Shown: positions 53,865-61,671 of the stretch, piece after piece
Position numbering within the stretch: the first letter of the stretch is position 1
How the letters are laid out: every line of letters begins with the position of its first letter
Source of the DNA: Methanomassiliicoccus luminyensis B10
GTDB lineage: Archaea > Thermoplasmatota > Thermoplasmata > Methanomassiliicoccales > Methanomassiliicoccaceae
Direction: 5' to 3'
Length of the DNA: 64,000 bases
Assembly: GCF_000308215.1 (NCBI RefSeq)
Contig: NZ_CAJE01000004.1
Coordinates: forward strand, 62,001-126,000
Position numbers and translations under genes: made by a program
Notes under the pieces: model-generated
The model's database searches: none
The model's input: only the letters and a program-made list of their open reading frames with translations
Told to the model about the DNA's origin: nothing

Positions 53865-55433
53865 TTAAAGAGCTGTTTTCACAAGATAATAATCTACAGC
53901 GTTGTTCTTCTTGCGCTTCTTTACCGCGCCCATCTTCTCCAGTTCGGCCAATGCGTTCATGCACTGGGCCTTGGGAAGCTTGGAGAGGGACGTGGCCTTC
54001 TCAGCGCTTACCGCCTTGTCCTCGGAGACTATTCCGGCGCTCTTCAGTGAGTTAAAGAGCTTCTCGACCTGAGGTGAGACCATGAAAGGCTGGATTAGCG
54101 AGGGGTTAAAAAGTTTTTCGCTACCTGTGGAAACTGGAGAAAAGGGTCGTCTCCTCCTCTTGGTCTTTCGGGCGGACCGGCCCTTGACGGCCAGGACGAG
54201 GTCTATAGCGTAATTGGAGGCGACGAACAGGGGGACCAGCGGCAGGTGCGTGTAGAACTTCCGGTGGTCCGCCTCTTTGGTCTCCAGCACGTCCTTGATC
54301 ACGTCCACGTTCTCCTGCGACCTCTTGCACAGAGAGCGGACCCGCTCCTTGTCCCTCCATCCCTCGTCCTGCAGCGCGGTGCGGACCTTCTCCATGATGC
54401 CCTCCTCGCTCAGGTCGGTGGTGTCCACCAGGAAGTCCTCCCGCCCGATCTGGGACATGAATGAGTGAAGCTTGGGCGCATAGTCGAACGCCACCATGGG
54501 GATGCCCTGGTCGGAGGCGATGAGAAGGGTGTGCAGGCGCATCGCTATCAGCAGGTCCATGTGGCTGAGCAGCCCCTTCAGCTCGTCCGGGGTGTACTCG
54601 CGAGCCAGCATGGAGAAGCGATCCTTCCTCTCGATGTTGCCGAGGATGCGGTGGCCGATGGTCTCGTCGAACACCTGGGTATGGTAGTATTTCTTCCGCT
54701 CGCAGGTCTCCATGGGCAGGAAGACGATGTGGGCGTCCAGGTCGCTGATGATACGGTTGCACACGCTGGCCACGGTGTCGAGGAACTTGTCCTCGTCCCA
54801 GGTGGAATAGAAGTAGTACATCTCGTCCTGGGAGCGCACGTTCACCCCGATGGTCATCGAAGCTCCGCTATGCCCGTTATTCTCCAGGAGCCTGTTCCCG
54901 TCCAGCTTGGGCAACAGCAGGAAGGCCAGGTCCGCCGTTGCCTGGATGGGTACCTTGTCCACGCCCAGGGCCTGCAGCCGGTCCTTGGAGCTCTCGTCCC
55001 GCACGGTGATGGCGTCCATGCAGTTGAGCGCCCTTCGAGTAAAGAAGCGCTGGAACGAGGACTGCAGGGGCAGGGCGCCGACGCTGCAGCACATTACCGG
55101 AACCCCCATCAGCTTGGCCAGGCGGAGGAACGACATGCTGCAGAGGTCTCCGTTGATGAGGTCCCCGCCGCCGTAGATCACCAGGTCCGAGCGCCGCAGG
55201 AACCCCAGCACCCGGGGCAGATGCTGGGGCTTGTAGTATTCGAATATGGGCGCGGTGCCCGCGACCGAGTGGAACTTTCTCTGTATCTCCTTCTCGTTGT
55301 CCGCCAGGACGTAGACGGTCAGTTTGGAAGAGACCGCTGATTTAAGGACGTTCAGGAGAGAGGAGAAAATGGCATCGTCGCCCGTGTTCACGCCAGCCCA
55401 GTTGGCTATGGTTATCGTCAGCTCATCCTTCAT
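53865..55433 (-). CDS. Polysaccharide pyruvyl transferase-like protein joined to a C-terminal winged helix
   Basis: 522 residues from ATG at 55433. The first about 420 resemble WcaK/CsaB pyruvyl transferases: ANWAGVNTGDDAIFSSL, DLVIYGGGDLINGD, TVRDESSKDRLQALGV and the IAMRLHTLLIA motif. These proteins modify cell-envelope glycans. After a basic linker, the last 72 residues (from MVSPQVEKLFNSLK) form a small winged helix. TTTTTAAC lies 23-30 bases before the codon for that methionine, as in a leaderless promoter. Two genes accidentally in one frame, or a real fusion, are both possible. TATATAAAA (55483-55490) is the promoter. Confidence 0.75.
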   Translation of the reverse strand: MKDELTITIANWAGVNTGDDAIFSSLLNVLKSAVSSKLTVYVLADNEKEIQRKFHSVAGTAPIFEYYKPQHLPRVLGFLRRSDLVIYGGGDLINGDLCSMSFLRLAKLMGVPVMCCSVGALPLQSSFQRFFTRRALNCMDAITVRDESSKDRLQALGVDKVPIQATADLAFLLLPKLDGNRLLENNGHSGASMTIGVNVRSQDEMYYFYSTWDEDKFLDTVASVCNRIISDLDAHIVFLPMETCERKKYYHTQVFDETIGHRILGNIERKDRFSMLAREYTPDELKGLLSHMDLLIAMRLHTLLIASDQGIPMVAFDYAPKLHSFMSQIGREDFLVDTTDLSEEGIMEKVRTALQDEGWRDKERVRSLCKRSQENVDVIKDVLETKEADHRKFYTHLPLVPLFVASNYAIDLVLAVKGRSARKTKRRRRPFSPVSTGSEKLFNPSLIQPFMVSPQVEKLFNSLKSAGIVSEDKAVSAEKATSLSKLPKAQCMNALAELEKMGAVKKRKKNNAVDYYLVKTAL

Positions 55434-55814
55434 GGCGACCCGACCCACCCCTCACGCGACGATAAGTTGGACCAGGCCCATTTTATATATGTATCGCCAG
55501 CAAACCCACTCTTTTCGAAGAGGGATTACATGTAGCCAGAAATACCAATTGTATCGTCGCTGATCTCTCGCCAGATGTTCCTCACTATCTCGATACGCTT
55601 GTAGCGCACTCAACCAGGCATGCCAGCGTATCTTGGATTATCGCCGCCTTCTCTACGCGGGAAGGCGGCAGGCTCCGCGTCAGCGAGCCGAATGCGGCGA
55701 ATGATGAGGCCGAAGGCCATATGGCACTTGAGGCTGAGTTTAGCTGCAAGCCCATGAGTTTAATAGTGGGCGGCTGACAAAAAGGGCCTGCAAGGTGAAT
55801 AGGAGTTGGGACAA
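55434..55814. promoter_or_regulatory. Intergenic region with promoter and repeat copy 2
   Basis: The 381-base gap holds TTTTATATATG (55481-55491), which serves the minus-strand gene. Most of the rest is the repeat listed separately. Between the repeat and msrB (55783-55814) lies AATAGGAGTTG, a ribosome site for msrB. No ORF here is convincing. Confidence 0.5.
55490..55782. repeat. Intergenic repeat family, copy 2
   Basis: Matches 30206-30575 in ordered blocks. It contains a perfect hairpin GCCGCCTTC-(8)-GAAGGCGGC around 55642-55668, the conserved hairpin GGCTC-CGCGTCAGC-GAGCC, and ends in a third hairpin (GCCCA with TGGGC) followed by GGCTGACA, just before msrB. In both copies the left end touches the promoter of a minus-strand gene. 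Confidence 0.6.
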
Positions 55815-56234
55815 ATGGCTTCCAAGAACGTGGGAAACGTGGAAAAGCTAGTGCGGAGTGAAGAGGAGTGGAAGAGGATATTGCCCTCGGACAAGTACCG
55901 CATCTTGAGGCAGGGAGGGACCGAGCCAGCATTCCATAATGAGTACTGGGACGAGCATCGTGCCGGGACCTACGTGTGCGGGGGGTGCGGCCTTCCCCTG
56001 TTCTCATCTGATGCCAAGTTCGATTCCGGGACGGGATGGCCCAGCTTCTTCGCCCCCATCGCCCCGCAGAACGTGGAGACCGCCGAGGACGTCCGGTACG
56101 GCATGATGCGCACCGAGGTCAAGTGCGTCCGCTGCGGGGGGCACCTGGGCCATCTCTTCGATGACGGCCCGAGGCCCACCGGGCTGCGCTACTGTATGAA
56201 CTCGGGCTCGCTGGACTTCAGGCCTGAGAAGTAA
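55815..56234 (+). CDS. msrB: Peptide methionine (R)-S-oxide reductase
   Basis: 139 residues from ATG at 55815. Zinc ligands are the pairs CGGC and CVRC; substrate motifs are GTGWPSFFAPI and GHLGHLFDDGP, and the catalytic cysteine is in RYCMNSGSLDF. It repairs oxidised methionine (R form) in proteins. An in-frame TTG nine bases upstream is weaker. The last 46 bases overlap the convergent phosphatase gene. Confidence 0.95.
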   Translation: MASKNVGNVEKLVRSEEEWKRILPSDKYRILRQGGTEPAFHNEYWDEHRAGTYVCGGCGLPLFSSDAKFDSGTGWPSFFAPIAPQNVETAEDVRYGMMRTEVKCVRCGGHLGHLFDDGPRPTGLRYCMNSGSLDFRPEK

Positions 56235-56869
56235 TGGCCGAACAGGACCGGCAGGACCTCGGAGAAGCCGGTGAAGCGCTGGTAGGCCTTTCCGCTCTTC
56301 TCCAGGAGCCGGTCCAGGCGCGATCCCTCCACCGCGAACGGCAGGTCCGCCGACAGCGCCGCGGCGAGGTCGGAGACGCCGTCCCCGAGATATGCGACGA
56401 CGTTCCCCCTCCCTTTCTCCATCCGGACCTGGTCGTCCTTGAAGTTGAGCGCCCCCTCCTGCTCCAGGGGCGGGAAGGAGAACGTTATGCCCCCGGCCCC
56501 CTCGTCGATGCGGGGGGCCACCACGTCGATGGCTCCCCATCCCCTCGCTTTTAGAAAATGTCGGATGTAGAAGTCCATTCCCGCGCTGGTTATCCTCAAT
56601 GTGGCGCCGTTCCGGGCGCACATCTCCACCAGGGTAGGGAACCCTTCCCGGGGGGCGACGATGGCCTCCAGCTCGGCGATGATGCGGTCCCTGGAGATGC
56701 CTATCATGGCGAACTGCCGGCTCATGCACTCGTCGATGGTGATGGCACCATCCTCGAGCAGGCGGTCCACGGCCTTCCAGTCCCCCCGCGCGAAGCGGTC
56801 CAGGATGTATGCGGCAGTATCGATGTCGGTAATGGTCCCGTCGAAGTCGCTCAATATGGCCAGCCCCAT
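56189..56869 (-). CDS. HAD-family phosphatase (MtnX/SerB-like)
   Basis: 226 residues from ATG at 56869 (MGLAILSDFDGTITDID). The nucleophile motif is DFDGT, motif II includes ITSAGMDFYI, and motif IV is YLGDGVSDLAAAL. This subgroup removes phosphate from small molecules such as phosphoserine or methylthio-pentenyl phosphates; which one is not clear. The 3' end is antisense to the end of msrB. The stop codon is TAG; the frame beyond it is only the reverse of msrB. Confidence 0.85.
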   Translation of the reverse strand: MGLAILSDFDGTITDIDTAAYILDRFARGDWKAVDRLLEDGAITIDECMSRQFAMIGISRDRIIAELEAIVAPREGFPTLVEMCARNGATLRITSAGMDFYIRHFLKARGWGAIDVVAPRIDEGAGGITFSFPPLEQEGALNFKDDQVRMEKGRGNVVAYLGDGVSDLAAALSADLPFAVEGSRLDRLLEKSGKAYQRFTGFSEVLPVLFGHYFSGLKSSEPEFIQ

Positions 56870-57105
56870 CTGCTCCCGTCCCCGCGCCCCGTCCGGCGGC
56901 GAGGGTACTGATGCAGCCACGGATAGAAAATTCTTACCCGGCCGGGCGGGGACGGCGTCGCCCGGTGAGCGGTCCCCTCGACCGCCCCCCACTGTTTGCC
57001 GCCCCAACATTGATAAATCGCTTTTTGGAGAGGAATTCCGGTCAGACGGTCCTCCCAGGGGGCGGGACCGGCGGCCCCCGGGGCCCTGGCCGGAGCGGAT
57101 ATATC

Positions 57106-57531
57106 ATGGCACGATCACCAACAAGGACGATCAACTGGGCGGTGGAGGTGGCCTCCCGAATGCGAGGGGCGGCGTTCCCCATGGGCGAGGAGGACGTCAG
57201 GGACAGGCTTAGTGGCATCAGGGTGGAGGGTCGCAGCATCGACGAGTTCGTCGATAGCATCCATTTCCCCGTGGCCACTCCTGCCGACCTGCTGCACGAG
57301 ATAAGCAGGCAGACCGGCGTCTCCCGTGATGACGGTAAGAACGCCTGGTCCATAGGGGTGGCTAAGGCCATGAAGGACCTGCCGTTCCCTCTGAGCAAGG
57401 AGCAGGCCAGGGAACGCCTGCAGGGGATAGACGTGGGGGGACGGGACATCTCCCAGCTCCTGCCGAAGCTCAAGTACCCCGTAGAGAGCCCCGCCTCGCT
57501 CCTGGACCAGCTGGCCCAAAACCTCGATTGA
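57106..57531 (+). CDS. Duplicated-domain protein of unknown function
   Basis: 141 residues from ATG at 57106. It consists of two tandem repeats of about 65 residues: WAVEVASRMRGAAFPMGEEDV with RLSGIRVEGRSIDEFVDSIHFPVATPADLL, and WSIGVAKAMKDLPFPLSKEQA with RLQGIDVGGRDISQLLPKLKYPVESPASLL. The FP/YP and L-x-G-I pattern recalls DUF2795, tentatively. It ends 4 nt into the longest frame of the next gene and is probably co-transcribed with it. No strong ribosome site; GGATATATC directly before the ATG may be promoter-related. Confidence 0.65.
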   Translation: MARSPTRTINWAVEVASRMRGAAFPMGEEDVRDRLSGIRVEGRSIDEFVDSIHFPVATPADLLHEISRQTGVSRDDGKNAWSIGVAKAMKDLPFPLSKEQARERLQGIDVGGRDISQLLPKLKYPVESPASLLDQLAQNLD

Positions 57532-57554
57532 GGTCCGGGCCCCAGGTCGTGACC

Positions 57555-58976
57555 ATGGCGGACCCCGTCCTCGTCAGGAAGATAAAGGCAGAGGGGCTGG
57601 CCCACCTGTCATACCTGGTAGGCTCGGGCGATGGGGCGGCGGTGGTGGACCCCCGGAGGGACTGCCAGATATATGTCGACCTGGCCGACGAGGCGGGCAT
57701 GGACATCGTTCTTATCCTGGAGACGCACCGCAACGAGGACTATGTCACCGGGTCAAGGGAGCTGGCGGCCGTGACCGGGGCGCCCATATTCCACGGGGAT
57801 CTCGGCTTTGGCTACGGCGCGGTGGTGAGGGAGGGCCAGGAGTTCGATGTGGGACAGGTGCGCCTTCGGGCGCTCAGCACCCCGGGGCACACTCCCGAGA
57901 GCATGTCCTTTGTCCTGTTCGACCTCTCCTCAGGGCCGGAGCCGGTGGCGGCGTTCACCGGCGACGCCCTTTTCGTCGGTGAGGTGGGCAGGACCGACCT
58001 CATGGGGCCGGAGCGGGCGGCCCGGATGGCCTCCCAGCTGTTCGACTCGCTGCACTGCAAGATCCTTCCCCTCGGCCCCGGCACCATCATCTACCCGGCC
58101 CACGGGGCCGGCTCCGCGTGCGGCGGGAGCATATCCTCCCGTGAGGAGAGCACCATCGGCCTGGAGATGTGCCAGAACCCCGCCCTTCAGTTCAGTACCA
58201 GGGAGGGCTTCGTGGATATGAAGCTCCGGGAGAAGCTGGAGCTTCCCCCGTACTTCAAGAGGATGGAGGAGCTGAACCTGGAGGGGCAGCCGGTGCTGGG
58301 AGGAACGCCCCGCCTTCCCCTAATCTCCCCGGAAGGCCTCACATCTAGGATGAGCGGCGGCGTGGTAGTCGATGTCCGCTCGCCCCCCGCCTTCGCCGGC
58401 GTGCACATACCTGGCTCCGTCAGCATCCCCCTGCAGGTCCTCCCCCACTACGCGGGATGGGTGCTCCCCTACGGCCGTCCCCTCTATTTGGTCCTGGGCA
58501 TGGAGGACCCCGCCCAGGCGGTCCGTGATCTGATACGGGTCGGCTACGACCGCCTGGGCGGCCGCCTGAACGGCGGGATGGAGGGCTGGGCCAAGGCCGG
58601 TCTGCCCGCCGAGGGGTTTGCCGCCATGATCCCTATGGAGCTGGAGGAGCGCCGGAGGTCCGGCGAGGATATCTTCATATTGGACATGCGGAACGAGAGG
58701 GAGTGGGAGAGCGGCCACGTGGAAGGCGCGCACCACATCCCCCTGCAGGACCTGGTACGGGGGCAGGCCCCGGTCCCCCGCGACCGGAAGGTGGCGGTGA
58801 TGTGCGCCTCCGGCCTGAGAGGGAGCATAGGGGCCAGCATCCTCGCGGCGAGCGGCCATAGGATGATTGCCAACGTCATCGGCGGGACCACCGGGTGGAG
58901 CGCGGCCGGGCTGCCGATGGTAAGGCCGCCCCCGGCCGCGGAGGTCACCCCTGTTCGTGCCACAGCTTCACGGTAG
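57555..58976 (+). CDS. Metallo-beta-lactamase / double rhodanese protein
   Basis: 473 residues from ATG at 57555. The MBL part (1-about 250) has THRNEDYVTG in place of the usual HxHxDH, as in CstB-like sulfur proteins, plus STPGHTPESM and FTGDALFVGEVGR. Two rhodanese domains follow; the first lacks its cysteine (LVLGMEDPAQ), the second keeps it (VMCASGLRGS). Such fusions handle persulfides or low-molecular-weight thiol sulfur. The stop is TAG. The 3' end overlaps the convergent zinc-ribbon gene. Confidence 0.85.
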   Translation: MADPVLVRKIKAEGLAHLSYLVGSGDGAAVVDPRRDCQIYVDLADEAGMDIVLILETHRNEDYVTGSRELAAVTGAPIFHGDLGFGYGAVVREGQEFDVGQVRLRALSTPGHTPESMSFVLFDLSSGPEPVAAFTGDALFVGEVGRTDLMGPERAARMASQLFDSLHCKILPLGPGTIIYPAHGAGSACGGSISSREESTIGLEMCQNPALQFSTREGFVDMKLREKLELPPYFKRMEELNLEGQPVLGGTPRLPLISPEGLTSRMSGGVVVDVRSPPAFAGVHIPGSVSIPLQVLPHYAGWVLPYGRPLYLVLGMEDPAQAVRDLIRVGYDRLGGRLNGGMEGWAKAGLPAEGFAAMIPMELEERRRSGEDIFILDMRNEREWESGHVEGAHHIPLQDLVRGQAPVPRDRKVAVMCASGLRGSIGASILAASGHRMIANVIGGTTGWSAAGLPMVRPPPAAEVTPVRATASR

Positions 58977-59205
58977 CCTTGGGTGGCGGCGGCACCGGGA
59001 AGGGGCGGCGGCAGGCGATGCAGTACGCCGCATCGATCTCCACCCAGTAGTGGCATTCTGGGCACTCCTTCCGCAGATGGGCTGAACAAGAGGGGCAGGA
59101 GCGCTCCAGGCGCTCCACCTCATGTCCGCATACGGCGCAGTGCCGTCTCACCTCCCCCTTGAGCCAGGGGGCCAATGCTTCTCTGCATGCCCGGATCTTT
59201 GCCAC
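58945..59205 (-). CDS. Small double zinc-ribbon protein
   Basis: 86 residues from GTG at 59205. Cysteine pairs CAVC, CPSC, CPEC and CIAC make two zinc ribbons, followed by a proline-rich tail. No enzymatic domain. It lies just downstream of the CFeSP-like gene and overlaps the end of the rhodanese gene by 32 bases. Such proteins often mediate protein contacts; its function is unknown. Confidence 0.65.
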   Translation of the reverse strand: MAKIRACREALAPWLKGEVRRHCAVCGHEVERLERSCPSCSAHLRKECPECHYWVEIDAAYCIACRRPFPVPPPPKATVKLWHEQG

Positions 59206-59220
59206 CCCATCACCGCGAGC

Positions 59221-59832
59221 TCAGCGCCCCAGCAGATACAGGGGCAGCTCGAACCCGCTCACCGGGCCGACCTCCAGCGTCCACCTGGTTATGCGCTCGA
59301 TGCCGCTTTTCTGTCCTTTGGCGAGGTCCGAGATGACGGCCCTCCGTCCGGATGTCTTGGCCGCTATCCCGCTGTCAGTGATGGCCTTCATGACCGCCAG
59401 GGGCGTCAGCACCCCCTCGACCACTGCGTTGTCCAGCGTGAAACCGTTGGTATCCACCGGCATCACGAAGGCCTTGATCTTGGATGCCTCGAATATCAGC
59501 TTGAGGATCTGGTGGGTTATCACGGAGTTGCCGGTGATGATGACCGGCGAGCTCGCGTCCGGCGAATTGTACTCGAACAGCCTCTCCGGCACCTTCTGCT
59601 GCATGGGGTCGCTCTCCGGCAGGTGGATGTCGATGCCCAGCACCGCGTCCATGACCTCAGCCAGCTTCCTGTCGATGGCGCCACATTCGACCGCCTTCAT
59701 CTTTCCGGCGACCAGCGCTCGCGCGAGGTCGGCCCGGGGGCTTCCCCCGCACGAGGGGGTGTCGGTATCCGGCAGATACCTCATCAAGTCCTCCTCCTTC
59801 AGCTTGTACAGGTCTATCTCCTCGATGGTCAT
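59221..59832 (-). CDS. Protein resembling part of the corrinoid/iron-sulfur protein large subunit
   Basis: 203 residues. The N-terminus (DLYKLKEEDLMRYLPDTDTPSCGG, then ALVAGKMKAVEC) looks like the [4Fe-4S] entry domain of CdhE/AcsC with some cysteines lost. The C-terminal SPVIITGNSVITHQIL and VDTNGFTLDNAVVEG recall the same protein's end; the TIM barrel is absent. It begins 10 nt after the ACR3 gene with a good GGTGAAAGG, so the two are an operon. The link to arsenite export is unexplained. Family call is moderate. Confidence 0.5.
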   Translation of the reverse strand: MTIEEIDLYKLKEEDLMRYLPDTDTPSCGGSPRADLARALVAGKMKAVECGAIDRKLAEVMDAVLGIDIHLPESDPMQQKVPERLFEYNSPDASSPVIITGNSVITHQILKLIFEASKIKAFVMPVDTNGFTLDNAVVEGVLTPLAVMKAITDSGIAAKTSGRRAVISDLAKGQKSGIERITRWTLEVGPVSGFELPLYLLGR

Positions 59833-59841
59833 CCTTTCACC

Positions 59842-60954
59842 TCACTTTTGTGCCGGCAGGGCCGGCCTGTTCCTGACGTTGCCCTTGACCTTGCCGTACC
59901 CATCATAATAACGGCGTCGGAACCAGAACGCCAGGTTCACCAGGGCGATGAGCACCGGCACCTCCACCAGCGGACCGACGACCGCCGCGAACGCTACCCC
60001 CGACCCGATCCCGAACACGCCGATGGCCACCGCGATGGTCAGCTCGAAGTTGTTGGACGCGGCGGTGAAGGTCTGCGCGACCGCGCGGGGATAGTCGAAC
60101 CCTAGCTTGATGCTCAGGCAGAACGACAGCGTGAACATTATCAGGAAGTACGCCAGCAGGGGGACGGCTATCCTGACCACATCCCAGGGCAGGGCAAGGA
60201 CGTCCTCCGCCCTAAGCGAGAACATCACCACGATGGTGAACAGCAGCGCCAGCAGCGAGACCTTGCCGATCCGGGGGGCGAACTTGCGGTCATACCATTC
60301 CGCTCCCTTCTTCCTGACCAGGGCGTAGCGGGTGACTATGCCTGCCAGGAACGGTATGCCCAGATATGTGGCCACGCTGACGGCCACCGATATGATGGAT
60401 ATCTCCACCGCCTGGCCTGAGCCTGGAGATATGATGTCCGAGAGGAAGTATACCAGGAAGTACGCGTATAGTGAGTACATCAGGACCTGGAAGACCGAGT
60501 TGAGGGCCACGAGCATGGCGCAGTACTCGCCGTCACCTCCGGCTAGCTGGTTCCACACCAGGACCATGGCGATGCATCGAGCTATGCCCGTGAGGATGAG
60601 CCCGATGCGGTAAAGGGGCTGGTCAGGAAGGAAGATCCATGCAAGGGCGAACATCAGCATCGGCCCGACTATATAATTCAGGGCGAGAGAGGTGCCGAAC
60701 ATCTTCTTAGCGTCGGGCTGCCTGGTGATCCCGGACAGCTCTTCGTACTTCACCTTGGCCAGGGGCGGGTACATCATAAGGATGAGGCCGATGGCGATCG
60801 GTATCGAAGTAGTGCCGATGCTCAGCGAGTTCAGGAAGTTCGAAAGATCAGGGACCATCACTCCGAGCCCCAGGCCCAGGAAAATGGCCGCAAATATCCA
60901 GACCGTCAGGTACCGGTTCAGGAACGACAGCTTTTTCATCAGTCCGCCAGCCAT
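59842..60954 (-). CDS. Arsenite efflux transporter, ACR3 family
   Basis: 370 residues, about ten membrane helices. RCIAMVLVWNQLAGGDGEYCAMLVALNS carries the conserved cysteine of ACR3, and LGLGLGVMVP, AIGLILMMYPPLAKVKY and NNFELTIAVAI are family motifs. It exports arsenite as As(OH)2O- against protons. It is divergent from an ArsR regulator across an inverted repeat. ATG at 60954. Confidence 0.93.
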   Translation of the reverse strand: MAGGLMKKLSFLNRYLTVWIFAAIFLGLGLGVMVPDLSNFLNSLSIGTTSIPIAIGLILMMYPPLAKVKYEELSGITRQPDAKKMFGTSLALNYIVGPMLMFALAWIFLPDQPLYRIGLILTGIARCIAMVLVWNQLAGGDGEYCAMLVALNSVFQVLMYSLYAYFLVYFLSDIISPGSGQAVEISIISVAVSVATYLGIPFLAGIVTRYALVRKKGAEWYDRKFAPRIGKVSLLALLFTIVVMFSLRAEDVLALPWDVVRIAVPLLAYFLIMFTLSFCLSIKLGFDYPRAVAQTFTAASNNFELTIAVAIGVFGIGSGVAFAAVVGPLVEVPVLIALVNLAFWFRRRYYDGYGKVKGNVRNRPALPAQK

Positions 60955-61001
60955 GATGCCCCAGCCCCCGCTAGAGAAGATTCTCCCGTCTCATTTCAAG
61001 G

Positions 61002-61030
61002 ATAGTTGAACTATTCTGCGATATATATCA
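61002..61030. promoter_or_regulatory. ars operator and arsR TATA box
   Basis: ATAGTT (61002-61007), one base, AACTAT (61009-61014) is a perfect inverted repeat in the divergent ars promoter, followed by GATATATATC (about 61020-61029), a TATA box toward arsR. A regulator bound here could control both genes. Confidence 0.6.
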
Positions 61031-61108
61031 TTGCCGCAGGGGGCATCCGGCCGGCGGAAGGACCAAGACAGAAGCTTTCTAGGGACGACGACATACCACG
61101 AGAGGACC

Positions 61109-61507
61109 ATGACGAACAGTTCTCGCAAGAAGGAGGCCGAGGCGGATGGCGAGGTGTGCTGCGTTGTGAACGGCAAGCCCCGGCTGCCCGGAGAGCTGGA
61201 GGTGCGCCTTGAGAGCGCCGGGGGCCTGGAGAGTGTGCTGGAAAGCATCCCCCCGCCGGACCGACTGAAGATGGAGGCAGGTATGCATCGGGCCCTCGCC
61301 GACCCCACGCGGCTGCGCATCCTGCACTCCCTATCGCGGTGCGACCTATGCCCCTGCGTGCTGAAAGAGGTCACCAGGCTCACCGACTCCAAGCTCTCTT
61401 ATCACCTCAGCGTACTGGAGCAGGCGGGACTGATCGAGTCCTACCCGCTCAGGAAATGGCGCATCTACGTCCTGACGGAAACGGGGCGGGAATGGATGGG
61501 CGGATGA
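61109..61507 (+). CDS. arsR: ArsR-family arsenic-responsive repressor
   Basis: 132 residues from ATG at 61109 with GAGAGGA before it. The winged helix is LADPTRLRILHSL, then LTDSKLSYHLSVLEQAGLIESYPLRKW. The metal site is likely CDLCPC in the HTH region, the position of ELCVCDL in ArsR; an extra CC pair lies near the N-terminus. Divergent from ACR3, it should repress both genes until arsenite or antimonite binds. Confidence 0.88.
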   Translation: MTNSSRKKEAEADGEVCCVVNGKPRLPGELEVRLESAGGLESVLESIPPPDRLKMEAGMHRALADPTRLRILHSLSRCDLCPCVLKEVTRLTDSKLSYHLSVLEQAGLIESYPLRKWRIYVLTETGREWMGG

Positions 61508-61671
61508 CTTCCCCGCCCGCGAGGCCCGCCAAGTTCTAGCTTTTTGGCAACGTGTAATCTGAGAACCATTATTATCGTAGCGAGAATTTATCTCTCAATA
61601 CGCCAGTATGGGTGGAGCACCCCTAACTGGAGGGTTTCCCCGGCCGGGGCCGGGGGCGAGGAAGGTTCATC

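Noticed and set aside
55700-55780. Box C/D-like motifs (ATGATGA and CTGA) in repeat copy 2
   Set aside because: The spacing between boxes is too long for an archaeal C/D guide, and the boxes are not kept in copy 1.
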